This document shows, piece after piece, positions 37,156-48,632 of a DNA stretch of 64,000 nucleotides. The position numbers and the translations under genes were made by a program. Source of the stretch: Serinus canaria (Eukaryota > Chordata > Aves > Passeriformes > Fringillidae); assembly GCF_022539315.1 (NCBI RefSeq), contig NC_066326.1:20538601-20602600 (forward strand). Reading direction: 5' to 3'. Under the pieces are notes generated by a model that was given only the letters and a program-made list of their open reading frames with translations, did no database searches and was not told where the DNA came from. Each line of letters begins with the position of its first letter. Within the stretch, counting starts at the first letter, position 1.

Positions 37156-40100
37156 CTTCTGTAAAATCAATACTCAGTTCTTAACACATGAGGTGACCAA
37201 CTGTCATCTGTTCTTTTTAATAAAGAATATTATTTTATAGAATATAGAGCAAATTTTATCATCATTCAGCTAAAGACAAAAACCCTTTTTCCATCTGTTT
37301 AGTCTGACTGGGTTTTAGGCAGTTTAAGCATGCGAGATGCACTGACACTGCCTTTGGACAAGCCCTGTTAATTCAGGAATACAAAATATAACATTGCCAT
37401 GCTCGGTTCTGAACCACAGTTTAGAGGCTCATGCTTTGCAAAAAAGTTAATGGAAAATACTTGACAGTTCTCCAAAATTACATAAATACATAAATAAACA
37501 AAAAAATCCCCAAACAAACAATAAGGCAGCCATCATCCATACAGGTTTACATTCAAATTTTCTGAATTTTGAGGAAACAAAAGGCCTTAAAAATAGAGAG
37601 AGATTAACTACATCAGGACTTCCAGAATCTGAAAAAGATATTAATTAATAGCTTTGGCAACCAGCTACTGTACAGCCTCCCCTCACACAAAAGCATTACA
37701 AAACAGGACTGGTGTGTAACAAAACAAAATGCTCGTTTCCTTTTAGGTTTTCACTTTTTTTTTTTTTACAAAAAATATTAATCTAACCAATATCTAAAAC
37801 TCAAATTAACTTTAGTAAGGTGGTGCTGAGATACATCACAGGATCAAATGCCATTCTAAGAACATTTAATTTTCCTTTAAGAAGGTCAAGAATGAAGATC
37901 AGATTGAATTCACATAACATGGCTGAGTTCGAATTCCCTGCAGTGTTACTTGGCCCTGCCTTCTCCCCTTGCTTTTCCTCAGAGTTCATGAATAAGTGGT
38001 TTATAGCTCTCTGCAGCAAACCGAAGAATAGATGGTATTAGGTCTACAGTTACTCCTTCGATGACAGTTTAAACAAGATGCACATTCCCAGAACACGGTC
38101 TTTCATTTTGCCCATTACTCCCACTGCACATTTAACCACTATATCACACAGCCCTATTTCTGTACTAACACTATACAGTAAAATCATTTTCCAGTGGGTA
38201 TAATTTTTTTTAAATAAAGCATTTCGGGGATTATGATGAACTGACAGCACAGGTAAGACCATTCAAGACCAAGATGGAGCATTTCCCATAAAATACAATT
38301 CAAGATGAGTACAGGTATAAGCTTACTTATATTTCTTTAAGGGATGGCGAGGAGACATCACGACCCCAAGACTATCTGAACATCATGTTAGAGTCACTCC
38401 AGAAAGTTTTCAGTGCACATTTTTAACCATCTGATTTGAAACTCAATCCAGCTTCACCAATTGTTACAGACAACCAGCTGGGAAATAAGATGCTTCCTAA
38501 GGCTTAGAGGTGTTCAGTGACATGTCTCAACTTTTATTCACAACACAGGTGATGGTAGGGGACAGGGGAGAACAAGCAGGACTTGTGATCCACTCTGTGT
38601 CCCAAACCCCCAGTGTCTTTTACAGGACATGGGCATTTGCATGTGAAAAGAATCTCTCAGAAGCTATGCAGCTAAGTCTGAATGGACAAAATTCCCAACA
38701 AGCACACTGTTTGGGATAAGCATAATGCCAGAATGAGATATGGACCCGATTCCTTCAGGGGATGATGAAACTTTAATCAGGGATAGAGGAAGTTGCTTAT
38801 GGTTTGAAGATCAGTCCATTCCAGAGCAAGGGACCAGTCACACATAAAAGGGGCTTTATTTTGTGGTTTATGTAAAAACGGGGTTGAGAAGAATGTACAA
38901 GTACTCTTGTACGGGTGTAGAGTCCAGGCAGAAGCAGCTGCAGCCAGGCAGTGCTGGAGAAGGTGGCTATGACCCCTCCTGCAGGATAGCTGACCTCTGC
39001 TTCCCAGGAGGCAGGAGGGAAGCACGATCAGGGAGCTGCTCCCTCCTTTCAGAGTGACACAGGAATAGCAAGGTACTGGACTGAAGGTTGCTTCCACTTG
39101 ACTTATCAATACCACAAAGAAAATCCTCTGCTGCCCTTCTTGGCCAACCTCAGTTTCAGGCACATCAAAATCAACACTGGGATAGCACCCATACTGTCCA
39201 TAAGAGTCACTTGAGGGAAAAGATACATTTCCAAACAAATACACACACTTAAACATGAAGCAAACCAGTTCTGCTTCCACATGACCCTTCTGCATATTCT
39301 CCAGCTGCTATCTGCAAGCCCCTCCTGTTGCAGCACAAGAAGAGTCTCTTCCAGTAGGAGTGCCAAGTGTCACACATCTTGTGTAACACATCTTTGGCTG
39401 CCCTTCCCTTGCACCTACGGCCTGCCCAGGCATCACACATCAGCACTTAGCTCATATTTATGTCTCTCCTGGCCAGCAGACCCAGTCCAGAGCTTAATGC
39501 ACACACAGGTAAGTGTCCTCCTGCTGGCCATCAACAGCCACATCGCAGCAAATCTAAAAACCAAACTTCTCTATTCTCACTGAACCCACACGCACCACTG
39601 CAGCGGGCTTCTGAGGCAGGAGCCCCCCTCCTCAGCAATGCTTTCACACCCAACCCTTACAGTCCTACCTTCCAGGAGACACTCTTTCAAACCTCTGTAG
39701 CATCTCTAATCGTTCAGACTACCAAAATGCATTAACTCCAGCAGCCAGCATCTTTTAGCACATCATTACCATTGCCTCCAAACTCCTAAACCTCTGTTAC
39801 ACCCTAGCCACAAAACATCACCAGTGTAAACGTCACTCACGTCAGACTACATATCAATTGCAAGGATCACCACAGTGACAGTTTGCAACATCAACTTTTT
39901 CCACCCCCCCCCATCAGCTGTGGATATGAGATGACCAAAGGGACCAGAAATATCCTTTACACCCGGCTCTGATTTGAAGTAGTTTCTTCTTATGGCAGCT
40001 GGACCCACACACTTAGCATGAAGAGTTTTACCAGAATTAAGGGCACACAACCAACCTTGGTCACAATGTGCTCAAAGCAAAAGAAAGGAGCCTTATGTGA

Positions 40101-41640
40101 TTCACAAGCAGAATGTGAAGCCTGACCCGGCTCTATTTCATTTACTGAATTTGAGAAGCAGTCTATTAATAGTTCACTACCATATCCCTGCCCTGCTTCT
40201 CCATGCCAGGGCAACAGCTCTGCTAACAAACACCAGTGATACAGGCACACATTTTCATACTGACACTGTAGAACACAGCTAATCCAATTGTTTCAATTAA
40301 AACAGAAGACACATTCACAAGAATTAACTGGAAACAGACAAAATTGGTCTTGAAGTTCACTTAGTGTGAGCAGACAGCAATACCAGACTCAAGCTTTCAG
40401 GTATAGTCTCTGTCTCTTTTCTTCTCACAGATTTTCTAAATTATTCTGTTCATTTACACTACAAAGTCTATCTGGCCAATAAATTACCAGCACAGATAGT
40501 AACCTGCTACTGTTTTGACATCAGATGAATGCTGCCAGCCAGCAAGGACACTAACAAAAGCCAAATTACCACACTACTTGAAATCCTGGAGTTACTACCC
40601 TTTTCAGAAAAAAAAAATATGGAATTTGGATACAGGGGCATAAGACTGTGATGATCACCAGGCATCTCGCACCTTTCTGCAACAGCAGCATAAGACAAAA
40701 AAGCCCAACCTTTCCCTGTTTCTCAACAGAAAAAATTAAAATTAAATACAATGGTGGTGTTCACAGTCCGAGCAAGAACCATAAAGTACAATGAGGCCTC
40801 TGCATTCCACAACATCAGGTCTGACTCTTTACAGAGTCCTTATATATTCCCAAGGGGAAACATGATGGGATTTTGAAACCATTCATCTAACTAAACAGAA
40901 TATTTGGCTTGCAAGCAGGGGAGTGGCAAATTCATGACCCAACACTCTTCTCAGGAATGCAACACTGTAATACTGTTATGCCAAAACCTCACCACACAGC
41001 GATTGTACTCCATCAATTAATATTAATTATAGCTTCTAAAAACCTTGGAATGCAAACCCTTCCGAAACTGCAAGGGCACACTAATCCTGCTCTAGCACTT
41101 CAGCTTCATGAAGGAACAATAGCCTTATTTTCTTGCTAGAATTCAACTACAGCTTTCACCTCTTCAAACAGGTCTAAAGCCCAGATCATTTAGTGCTTGG
41201 GTCCCGCCCTAATCAGAGCTATGACTTCAGTTCTGAACCCTAAAGCAGTCTTTTCAATGAAATAAAGCCACTGAACAAGAATGGCTCGCAAGGCCTTTGT
41301 ACAGATGGACAAAGACACACAGGCAACAGCACAAGCGGGCTGAAAAACCGCTGAGCCAGGACAGGATTAATGCCTGCATGGAACCTCAGTGCTGTCCACT
41401 TTTATTTCCCCGCTCCAAGTGGAACAAGAACAAGAGCATCTCCACAAAAAATACTACAGGTTGCAGCAATTTTTCCACAAAATGCTTTGGCCTGAGTTCT
41501 GATGGTGTGTGAGGCTGCAGAGGAAGGCATTTTGTCTCCAACAGCATGGTGATATGATGGCTTCCACTCACCTATAGGTAACTTCAAATTTGCACAGAGA
41601 AACACCACAAATCAGGGCGGATCTAAATGACAGAGCTCAC

Positions 41641-41643
41641 AAT

Positions 41644-41695
<52 letters not shown>
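41641..41695 (+). repeat. Long poly(A) tract preceded by AATAAA
   Basis: Forty-three consecutive A at 41653-41695, preceded at 41641 by AATAAA. GACAAAG follows the tract (41696-) and also occurs upstream at about 41308, which could be a target-site duplication bounding a retrocopy of roughly 0.38 kb. The upstream sequence is not recognised. Confidence 0.6.
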
Positions 41696-41697
<2 letters not shown>

Positions 41698-43314
41698 CAA
41701 AGCTCCCCAACAGCCATGAATATAGTGATTTACTTGACAGCACCCTCTGAATGTTTTCCTTAAAATTACCCAGCTGAACCCAGAGTATTCTACAACTCAA
41801 AGAGACGACACAGCCATTCACACCTTCTCCCATTGCCTCCTCCACGCAAATCCAGTCCAGAGGTGCAGGCTTTAATCCTGTAGTCGTTAAAGGCTTTTGT
41901 CATTCAATCAGGCTTTCCCAATCCAGACTCAAATATTGGCTTCCAAATTCTCATACCATCTAGCATTACCTTCGGCATCACTCAAAACTGCACACAGTCG
42001 AGTTTAAGGAGACCCAGCAGCCCCTGCCTCCAAGGGATTCACACCAATTTCTCTAAAGCAGCCAAACAACAGTTTTCTTTCCACAATTAGATGCCTAGAG
42101 CAACGCCTAGACGCCTGTATCAAACGGAAAATATCTAGCAGCAAGATCTAATTTGAGCCGAAGCACATATAGTGAAAACTAATGGGAATGTGAGCACTAT
42201 ACAGATTTCTTCACACAAAGTCAGTATAAGAATTCCTAAATAAGTGTAATTAAGAATATGAAGGCCATTCACCAGGTAAGAAAGCTTTCGCGCTGCAGTT
42301 TTCCCTTCCCAGTCTCTTCCTTAGGTGTACATGATCCAGACTAGCACTTACAAGCAGTGTTCACCAATACATTTGGCAGTCTTTGGTCGTTAAAGCTGCT
42401 CCATTACAGAAAATACGTGGAAAATCCATTTCTGTCAATCCCCCTGCTAGAGCACTCTGAGAAAACCTGGCATCATGCTGAATTCTGGGTCTGTGCTATG
42501 GCTCGGCAGCGATGGGGCTGGCCTGGGCAGCATGGACTGACAGGAGCAGCATCAGCCTCTTCCAACCTGCCCTCCAGCAGCACCCCAGCCACCATCCCTC
42601 TTGGATTTCAGGCTGCTGAAGCAGAAGCCTTACACACTCCGGATTCAGTTCCCAGCAAAGCCAGACAAAAGCCTAGGCCTGCCCTCAGGCTTTCCTCCAG
42701 CCCCTCTCTTTTAAATACACTTAACAATCCCCCAGACGCCCCCTTCCCCACAAACCCACCAGGACCCCGGGGCCGGAGGAGAGAAGGGTTCAGCCCCTCA
42801 CCACCAGCCCTCCATACCTTGCCTGACTGCTGTGTCTCCCATTCTGCATCCCCATCTGATAAAACCGGGGAATGCACGACTATGAAGACTGAGAAGTGTT
42901 CCCTATAATTCCTATTAAGAGAGCACTGCTGCAGTGAATTATGATTATGTTGTGTAATGAAATCATCAGAGAATAAAGACGTGGCTGTACATCCATCCCC
43001 AGCTACCCCAGACATCCAGGAGTAATTTACAAACAGATTGGGCAACATTAAAATATAAACAACCAACAGCTCAGGCATACAATAACACGTTATTTCCATA
43101 TCCGTTTCAAATGCTCTTTGTAGGCCCTAAAGCTCAGCCATCCAATGGAAGTTTAAAGATCCCAAATTATAATGAAGAGTTAAACCTCCTTTCACCAAGT
43201 TACAGAGTAACTCAGGCTGAAAATAAAACAATATTAATTCTGTATTAGGTTTTTCTCCTAGATAGGTCTCATTCCAATGGATGATAACAAAAGTGAGGTA
43301 ACAGGCACTGTAAG

Positions 43315-43338
43315 AAAAAAAAAAAAAAAAAAAAAAAA
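43315..43338 (+). repeat. Poly(A) tract, 24 bases
   Basis: Simple A run in intron 1, with no AATAAA close upstream. Confidence 0.95.
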
Positions 43339-43582
43339 TTAGGCATGTATTACTATGATTTTTACCAAAGGCTACAAAATCCATCAAGAGCAGGGTAACG
43401 GCATATCTAAACCTTCGTTCTCTTTAAATACTACTGGATGACACTGCTTCATTCTGAAGATCTAGAACTTTAATGTAAAAATCCACCTTTCAAAGGTATT
43501 TGGACAGATAAGTCTTTGACCTAACCAAAGTACTGCAAAGGTGGTACCTAAAAAAGGGCAAGCACCGGGGCACATTAGGAGG

Positions 43583-43611
43583 TTTGATTCACCAGGTCCT
43601 GGTGAATCAAA
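43583..43611. repeat. Near-perfect palindrome, 14-bp arms
   Basis: TTTGATTCACCAGG, one-base centre T, CCTGGTGAATCAAA. It is followed immediately by a related TTCACTGGTGAA. It lies in intron 1, about 150 bp outside the CpG island and 500 bp from exon 1. Confidence 0.97.
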
Positions 43612-44111
43612 TTCACTGGTGAATTGCAGTGACAATTTCATGGCAGGGGAGAGGGAAGGTCGGGGGGAGCAGCTTCTCAGTCTTTATGAAGCCATAACAC
43701 AAAAGGAAATTTTCCCCCTGTAAACGCACTCAAATTACTGACTGTCGATGTCATTTTAACCGGGAGCTGCTGCCCCGAGAAGGGGCTGGGGCCGGGCCGA
43801 GCATCCCCGCTCCGCCCTTTCCCACGCCGCGGGAGCCACGCGTGACCTTCGCTGCACCAGGCGGGTCCTGCGCGGCCCCCGCGGCGGCAGCGGCGCCGGG
43901 CCGAGGGGGTTAAGCGTGGGAGGAGTGCACATAAGGTGGTGGATCCGGAGCCAATAGGGATATTGCGCTATAGTTAGACACTGGATTCTAAGCGATGGTG
44001 ACCATAAAGGCTGCTCATGGCTGAGCTGCTCTGAATGACACCAGCACGGTGCCTTTAGTTCCCGGCTTATAAGGCAGAAAAAAAAAGCACAGGAAGATCA
44101 GCTAGGCTTAC

Positions 44112-44816
44112 CTGCAGTTCACACCACGCGACTTCCACCCACGTCTCCGTGTCCAGACCCTTGTAGACCGTTTTGAAGGATCCCCGACCGAGTTCAATAT
44201 CAAACTTTAGGAACCTGCCATCCGGCGAGGTGGCAACCGCTTTCATATCAGCCTCCTCCTCGGGCTCCTCTTTCTTAGCCTTGCCCTGGTCCTTGGCAGC
44301 ATCCTGCACCTCTCTCCGCTCCGCATCCTTGCCTGGCTCCTTCTGCTCCTCGGCGCCCGCGGCGCTGCCCGCGGCCGGCGTTGCCCGCGGCTCCCCGGAG
44401 CACTCAGCCTCCCGGCCCGCCGCCTCCGCCGCACCCTGCCCCGCCTTCGCCCGCTCCGCGATTATCCTCCTGGTTTTGGGGAGCAGGATGATTCTCCGCT
44501 GGTGCTCCGCCTCGGGCAGGTCGAAGGCGGGCTCCTCCTGGTCCGAGTCCACCACGCTCCTCCGCAGGAACCGCTGATGGACCAGCTTGGGGTCTCTGGA
44601 GCCGGGCCCACGGGGCAGCGGGGCGGGGGCCGGCGGCGCTGCAGCAGCGTCCGTGTCTGCGGCCACCCCGCTCCCCCCGCCGCCGGGCCCATCCATGTTC
44701 ACGCCGGTCTCCGCGGCCGGGGGAGCGCCGGGCTCGGCAGCCGCTGGAACCCCGCCACGGCCGCCGCCTCTGCCGCCCCGCCAAGGTGCCGCTCTGGCAT
44801 CACCACCACTTTCCAT
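44112..44816 (-). CDS. WNK2: WNK2 coding exon 1 (N-terminus and start of kinase domain)
   Basis: First coding exon of WNK2, a serine/threonine kinase that acts in the cytosol upstream of SPAK/OSR1 and so controls cation-chloride cotransporters. It encodes residues 1-235 and ends in phase 0 at the codon series WCELQ followed by a GTAAGC donor. Residues 1-80 are Gly/Ala/Pro-rich. Residues 82-94 ([13 protein letters not shown]) and 107-123 are the conserved WNK N-terminal block. Residues 125-190 are acidic and disordered. The kinase domain begins near 205 with a Gly-rich loop ([11 protein letters not shown], 210-220) holding the WNK-type catalytic lysine, K215; the usual beta-3 lysine position is cysteine, C232. 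WNK2 rather than WNK1 is indicated by the [13 protein letters not shown] context, W226 in TETWVEVAW, and exon 3. The start is uncertain: the ATG at 44816 gives the longest frame, but ATG at 44696 (residue 41, MDGPGG) has A at -3 and G at +4 and resembles the mammalian WNK2 start. Confidence 0.95.
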
Positions 44817-44889
44817 CCGGGCCGAGGGCTCAGCACCCGCCGCCGCCCCGGCCCGGGGGAGTCACCGCGAGCCGCGCCCGCGCCGCCAC

Positions 44890-45115
44890 CTGCGCGGGGC
44901 AGAGCGCAGCCCTGAGGCGCCGCCACGGCCCGGCCCGGTCCCCGGGAACCTCCCCCGGCCCCGGGGCTCCGACAAGCCGGGCCCCCGGGCCGGGCCGCGG
45001 GCTCCCCCCTGTCCCCGGTGCCCGGCAGGGGCGCGGCCGAGAGCGCCAGACGACCGGTGCAGCCCCTCACCTGCGGCGGGCCCGCGCACAAAGGCGCGGC
45101 GGGGCCGTTACTTAC
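44890..45115 (-). other. Possible 5' UTR intron upstream of WNK2 exon 1
   Basis: On the minus strand a near-perfect splice donor, CAC followed by GTAAGTAAC, starts at 45115. A second donor (CAG then GTGAGG) starts at 45070. An acceptor-like sequence, CTCTGCCCCGCGCAG, ends at 44890, about 75 bases before the exon 1 ATG. Together they could define a 226-bp or 181-bp 5' UTR intron. A short frame opens with ATG at 45149 and reaches the first donor after 11 codons. Its phase does not fit exon 2, so it cannot be a simple alternative first coding exon. This is inference from motifs only. Confidence 0.2.
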
Positions 45116-45607
45116 GTGCGGAGCCGGGGGCTGCCGCGCTCAGCGCCATGCGCGGAGGAAGGCGGGCGGCAGAGGAGGGGCGGCTCCGCCGAGCGTGCGC
45201 CTGCCCGGGTGCGCGGCGGAGCCGGGGGAGCCGTTGCCGGTGCGGGGCTCCGCGGCTCGGCTAGGCTCGGCCCGCCCCTGCGCCGCAGCCCGCCCCCGCC
45301 GCAGCGCCGGCCCTGCCGCGCCTCCCGCTCCGCGCCCGGCAGCTCCGCGCCCCTGCCCGCGGGCGCCCTGCGGCAGCCCCGCCGCGCCCCTGTCCGCCGC
45401 CGCTTTTTTTGTCAACGGCAGCGCTCCCGGGCAGCGCCCATTTAGGGCACCGGCGCTCGGCGGCCACCAATGAGGCTGCAGAGGGTGGGCGGCCGCCCCT
45501 CGACCTCGGCGCCCGCTCCCCCACCCCGCCCGGCCCCGCCGCAGACAATGGGAGGGCTGCCTCGCTCCGCGTTCTGCGACGTCCGCCCCTCGGCAGGTGG
45601 CCCCACG

Positions 45608-45795
45608 TGCCCGAGAGCATCCCCAGAGATCGTCCTCCCATGGCATCCTCCCGACAGGCATCCCCCAAGTGTCTCACCTCCCGAGCATCCGCCGAGAGCA
45701 TCCACCGAGAGCCTGCCCTCCACATCCCTCCCAGAGCGTCCTCCGAGTGCATCACTCTCAGACATCTCCCCTAAAGCATCTCCCCGAGCGCTCAG
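45608..45795. repeat. Degenerate GC-rich tandem repeat at CpG-island edge
   Basis: Recurring GAGCATCC/GAGCATCCGCC-like units about 10-22 bp apart, in imperfect copies. On the minus strand one frame reads repeated GDALGG-like peptides, which reflects the repeat and is not taken as coding. Confidence 0.65.
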
Positions 45796-46204
45796 CGCCC
45801 CCGCAGGTGTGGGATGGGTGCAGGGCACGGGCCTCAATTCCCTCTGTTTTCTGGATCCAGGAGGTGGCCGTGCCAAGCAGCCGATTATCACGCCTGCAAA
45901 CGAAGGGAAGGTGACTTGAAGGGAACTGAATACTCTTTGCACACAGCATCTTTCAGCATTCCTCAAATGCAAAATGTGACCAGGGACCGACTCACATGTG
46001 GCCACTGCAAACACCACACAGCCCACCAATGTACTGCGTGGCAGGTCACAGCACGTGACAAGCCTCGCAACCTTGGGTTATCTTTTTTGTGGTTTTTTTT
46101 CTTTATTCCATGCAGTTCAATAATCACTCTATGGATATTGACCCCATCATTCACTGTGACCAACACTTCAAATTAGTCTAGATAGAGGGAAACTTTGATA
46201 TCAA

Positions 46205-46680
46205 CACCCATCTGTGCTTCAAAGAATCCACCTGGAGCACTGCCTCCAGTTCTGGGGGCCTCAGCACAAGAACTGTTGGAGCTGGTACAGAGCAGGCCAC
46301 AAGAATAATTGGAGGGCTGGAGCCCATCTGCTCTGGAGACAGTTTGGAAAACCCAGGGGTGTTCACCTGGAGAAGAAGCGCTCCAGGAGAGCTAGAGAGG
46401 GGCTTTGGACAACAGCCTAGAGGGCCAAGACAAAAAAGAATGGCTTCCCACTGCCAGAGGGCAGGGTTAAATGGGGAAGGAATTCTTGGCTGTGAGGGTG
46501 GGAAAGTTCTGGAAGATGTTTCCAAGAGAAGCTGTGGCTGCCCCATCCCTGAAAATGTCCAAGGCCAATTTGGATGGGGCTTGGAGCATCCTGGATAGCG
46601 GAAGGTGTCCCTGCCCATCGCAGGGTTAGGAATGAGATGGGCTTTAAGATTTCTTCCAACTCAAAAGTCTGTAATCTATC
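46205..46680 (+). mobile_element. CR1 LINE fragment, about 0.48 kb
   Basis: A longer forward copy reaching into the end of the reverse-transcriptase-distal region: 'gcactgcctccagttctggg', 'aggccacaagaataattgga', 'tgttcacctggagaagaagc', then the usual 3' part ending near 'aatctatcc'. The frame is broken. Confidence 0.92.
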
Positions 46681-48479
46681 CTTAGGTGAGGTCAGAGATG
46701 TGGGACACTGGCTTTGCCAAAGGCTGTGCCCTGTAACAGCTGTGACATTTCTGCTCTGTAAATTCACAGAAGGACTCTGGTTGCCACTACGCCAAGCTGC
46801 TTTCTCAAGTGTTAGGTTCATACAAACATACCATATGTTTTTGTAATTAAAATTTAAATAAATAAAGAAAAATAAAAAGAGAAGGTTTACCAAGTAATTA
46901 TTCCATGAGATTTCTGAGGGAAAGGAAGTTGACTGTCAGGCAACCATAATTAGTTCTTATTTTAATTAATTAATTTTCAGTTAAGAATTATTTTAAAAAA
47001 AAACCCTTTAAAATAAGAAACTAGATAGTTATTGTCAATAGAATCACTGGTGTTTTATTTTTACAAATCACACTTCACTAATTATGCAGCCTCATGGATG
47101 CATTTGATCTTTCAGTGGTTCGCATTTTGAAGTGTTCAAATATCAATGATATTTCTAGGACTTGCAATTGTGGCATGAAACATGGATTTGTGTGCTGTAT
47201 AGAAACCCGAATTCCCAAATATTAGTCCTGTATGCTGGGCTCTGCACCTCTCTGCACGTGGAGATTTGGTACACAGAGAGCAATCTGCAAGAGAAAGGAA
47301 GGGAAGGGGAAGAGCTCTGACACCTTCTCCTACTTATTACATAAATTGACCTAAAGCTCTCTTCAGAGCAACAGAAATTCCCACTACCATGTAGAAAAAG
47401 AATAAATTTCAGGGTAATGAGGGGGCTAAATGTAGCTGGCAACATTTCACTTTGCAGGTGGACAGGATAAAATGGGAATATTCTAGAGCTGACTGAATAT
47501 CAACCCCAAAACTCACAATCAAGAAAAATATGGGGGGGGGAAAGGAGACTAGATTTCCCTGTCTGCCAGGCCTTGCCAGAAGAAAGAGGGAATCTGTACA
47601 CCCTCAGGTATAGGGAACATCCCACCCCTGCCTCAGGAACATACACAAGCACTGCCATGCTGCGCCAGTGTCCCCTGACTCCTTCCCAGGGCTCCAGAGA
47701 TGAAACAAGACCTGTTCTCACAGCTGAGTTTTTGTGCTGTTCAGTGCCAGCCACATGGTGCCCAGGATTCTTCCTGTGTCCATATGTCTACTGAAAACTT
47801 AGCAATAATTTGCATGTCACAAACTTAATCATGACCCACTATCAAGTGCTCTAAGTCTGTTACATGATGATCTTTAATATTCTAAAATGGAAAGAAAATG
47901 CTTCTTCCCAGATAGCTGTTTGACCTTTTCCATGCTGCCCTGTGCCTGCTTCACATGCCCAGGTGAGTGAGCTGGGCAGATGTGTGACAGCACAGGGCAC
48001 GGTGGGACTGGGCTCCACACCCCACTCGGGCAGTGCCACAGCTGCAGAGTGGCGTGACACAGCGTGGGCAGCTCTGGGGCTGGCCCCAGTCTGATCCAGC
48101 ATTCCAAGGCAGCAAACAATGGCCCATCCCAGCAGAGGGATGCCACCCAGTAGACAGAGAACTTTTCCTCAGCCATCAGGAGCTGTCATTCCAGCCTTCC
48201 AGGGTGTCAATGACCACAATGGACACACAGCCATGGAGGGATCCAGTGCCCAGTTCTGCCATGCCCTGTGCTCAAGCAATCCCAAGCCAGTCCCCTGTCC
48301 CAGGCTCATGCCTGATGGGTGAGGAATGCTCAGCAGGTATATGGGGTGGACTGCCATGACACCCAAAGTACAGACTGGCTCACTCTTTGTTTCTGCCATC
48401 AACCCAAAGCCCCCAGCCCTGGGAACAGTCACCTGCAAGCTACATTTCCATAAGGGAGAATGTCTGTCCTGGGCAGGGG

Positions 48480-48632
48480 ACCTTACACTGGAACAGGCTG
48501 CACAGAGAGGGTGTGGAGTCTCCCTCACTGGGGATACTCCAGAGCTGTCTGTGGACACAATCCTGTGCTCTAGAATGACTCTGTTTGAGCAGGCGCACCA
48601 GGTGACCCGCTGTCGTCCCCTCCAACATTCTC
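48480..48632 (+). mobile_element. CR1 LINE 3' fragment (fourth subfamily)
   Basis: 'ctggaacaggctgcacagag', 'tggagtctccctcactggg', 'aatcctgtgctctagaatga', 'caggtgacccgctgtcgtcc'. The terminal tail is worn away. Confidence 0.85.

Larger units (their letters stand above)
10636..44111 (-). other. WNK2: WNK2 intron 1 (33.5 kb)
   Basis: A large phase 0 intron with donor GTAAGC at its 5' end and acceptor TTTTAG at its 3' end; a branch-point-like CACTAAT lies about 30 bases before the acceptor. It holds CR1 fragments, one LTR and several inverted repeats, listed separately. The long repeat-poor stretches (for example 22-29 kb, 30-33.5 kb, 35-41 kb) are AT-rich unique sequence in which I recognise no gene. 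First introns of this size often hold enhancers, but I cannot identify any without comparison between species. Confidence 0.9.
43760..45620 (-). promoter_or_regulatory. WNK2: CpG-island promoter and 5' UTR region of WNK2
   Basis: The base composition changes abruptly from AT-rich intron to GC-rich DNA with undepleted CpG dinucleotides and many GC-box-like GGGCGG runs. The island surrounds exon 1 and extends about 0.8 kb upstream of it, as expected for a broad TATA-less vertebrate promoter. CCAAT motifs occur at 45467-45471 (upstream side) and 43951-43955 (inside intron 1). An E-box CACGTG lies at 45604-45609. No TATA box is positioned convincingly upstream of exon 1. The exact transcription start cannot be read from sequence alone; I expect it between about 44.85 and 45.3 kb. 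The long open frames on both strands here are side effects of high GC content, not extra genes. Confidence 0.8.

Noticed and set aside
42357..42908. A 183-codon + strand frame near the promoter
   Set aside because: Low-complexity Ser/Pro-rich translation without a recognisable domain, no promoter or splice context, and an equally long frame on the opposite strand (42608-43099).
44587..45661. Several long overlapping frames (up to 225 codons) on both strands in the CpG island
   Set aside because: GC-rich DNA has few stop codons; the frames are Arg/Ala/Pro/Gly-rich, overlap each other and exon 1, and show no domain.
46574..46846. 90-codon frame and similar ones over 13333-13566, 21401-21772, 58546-58965 and 62874-63224
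   Set aside because: All lie on CR1 3' ends, which contain no gene in this part of the element.
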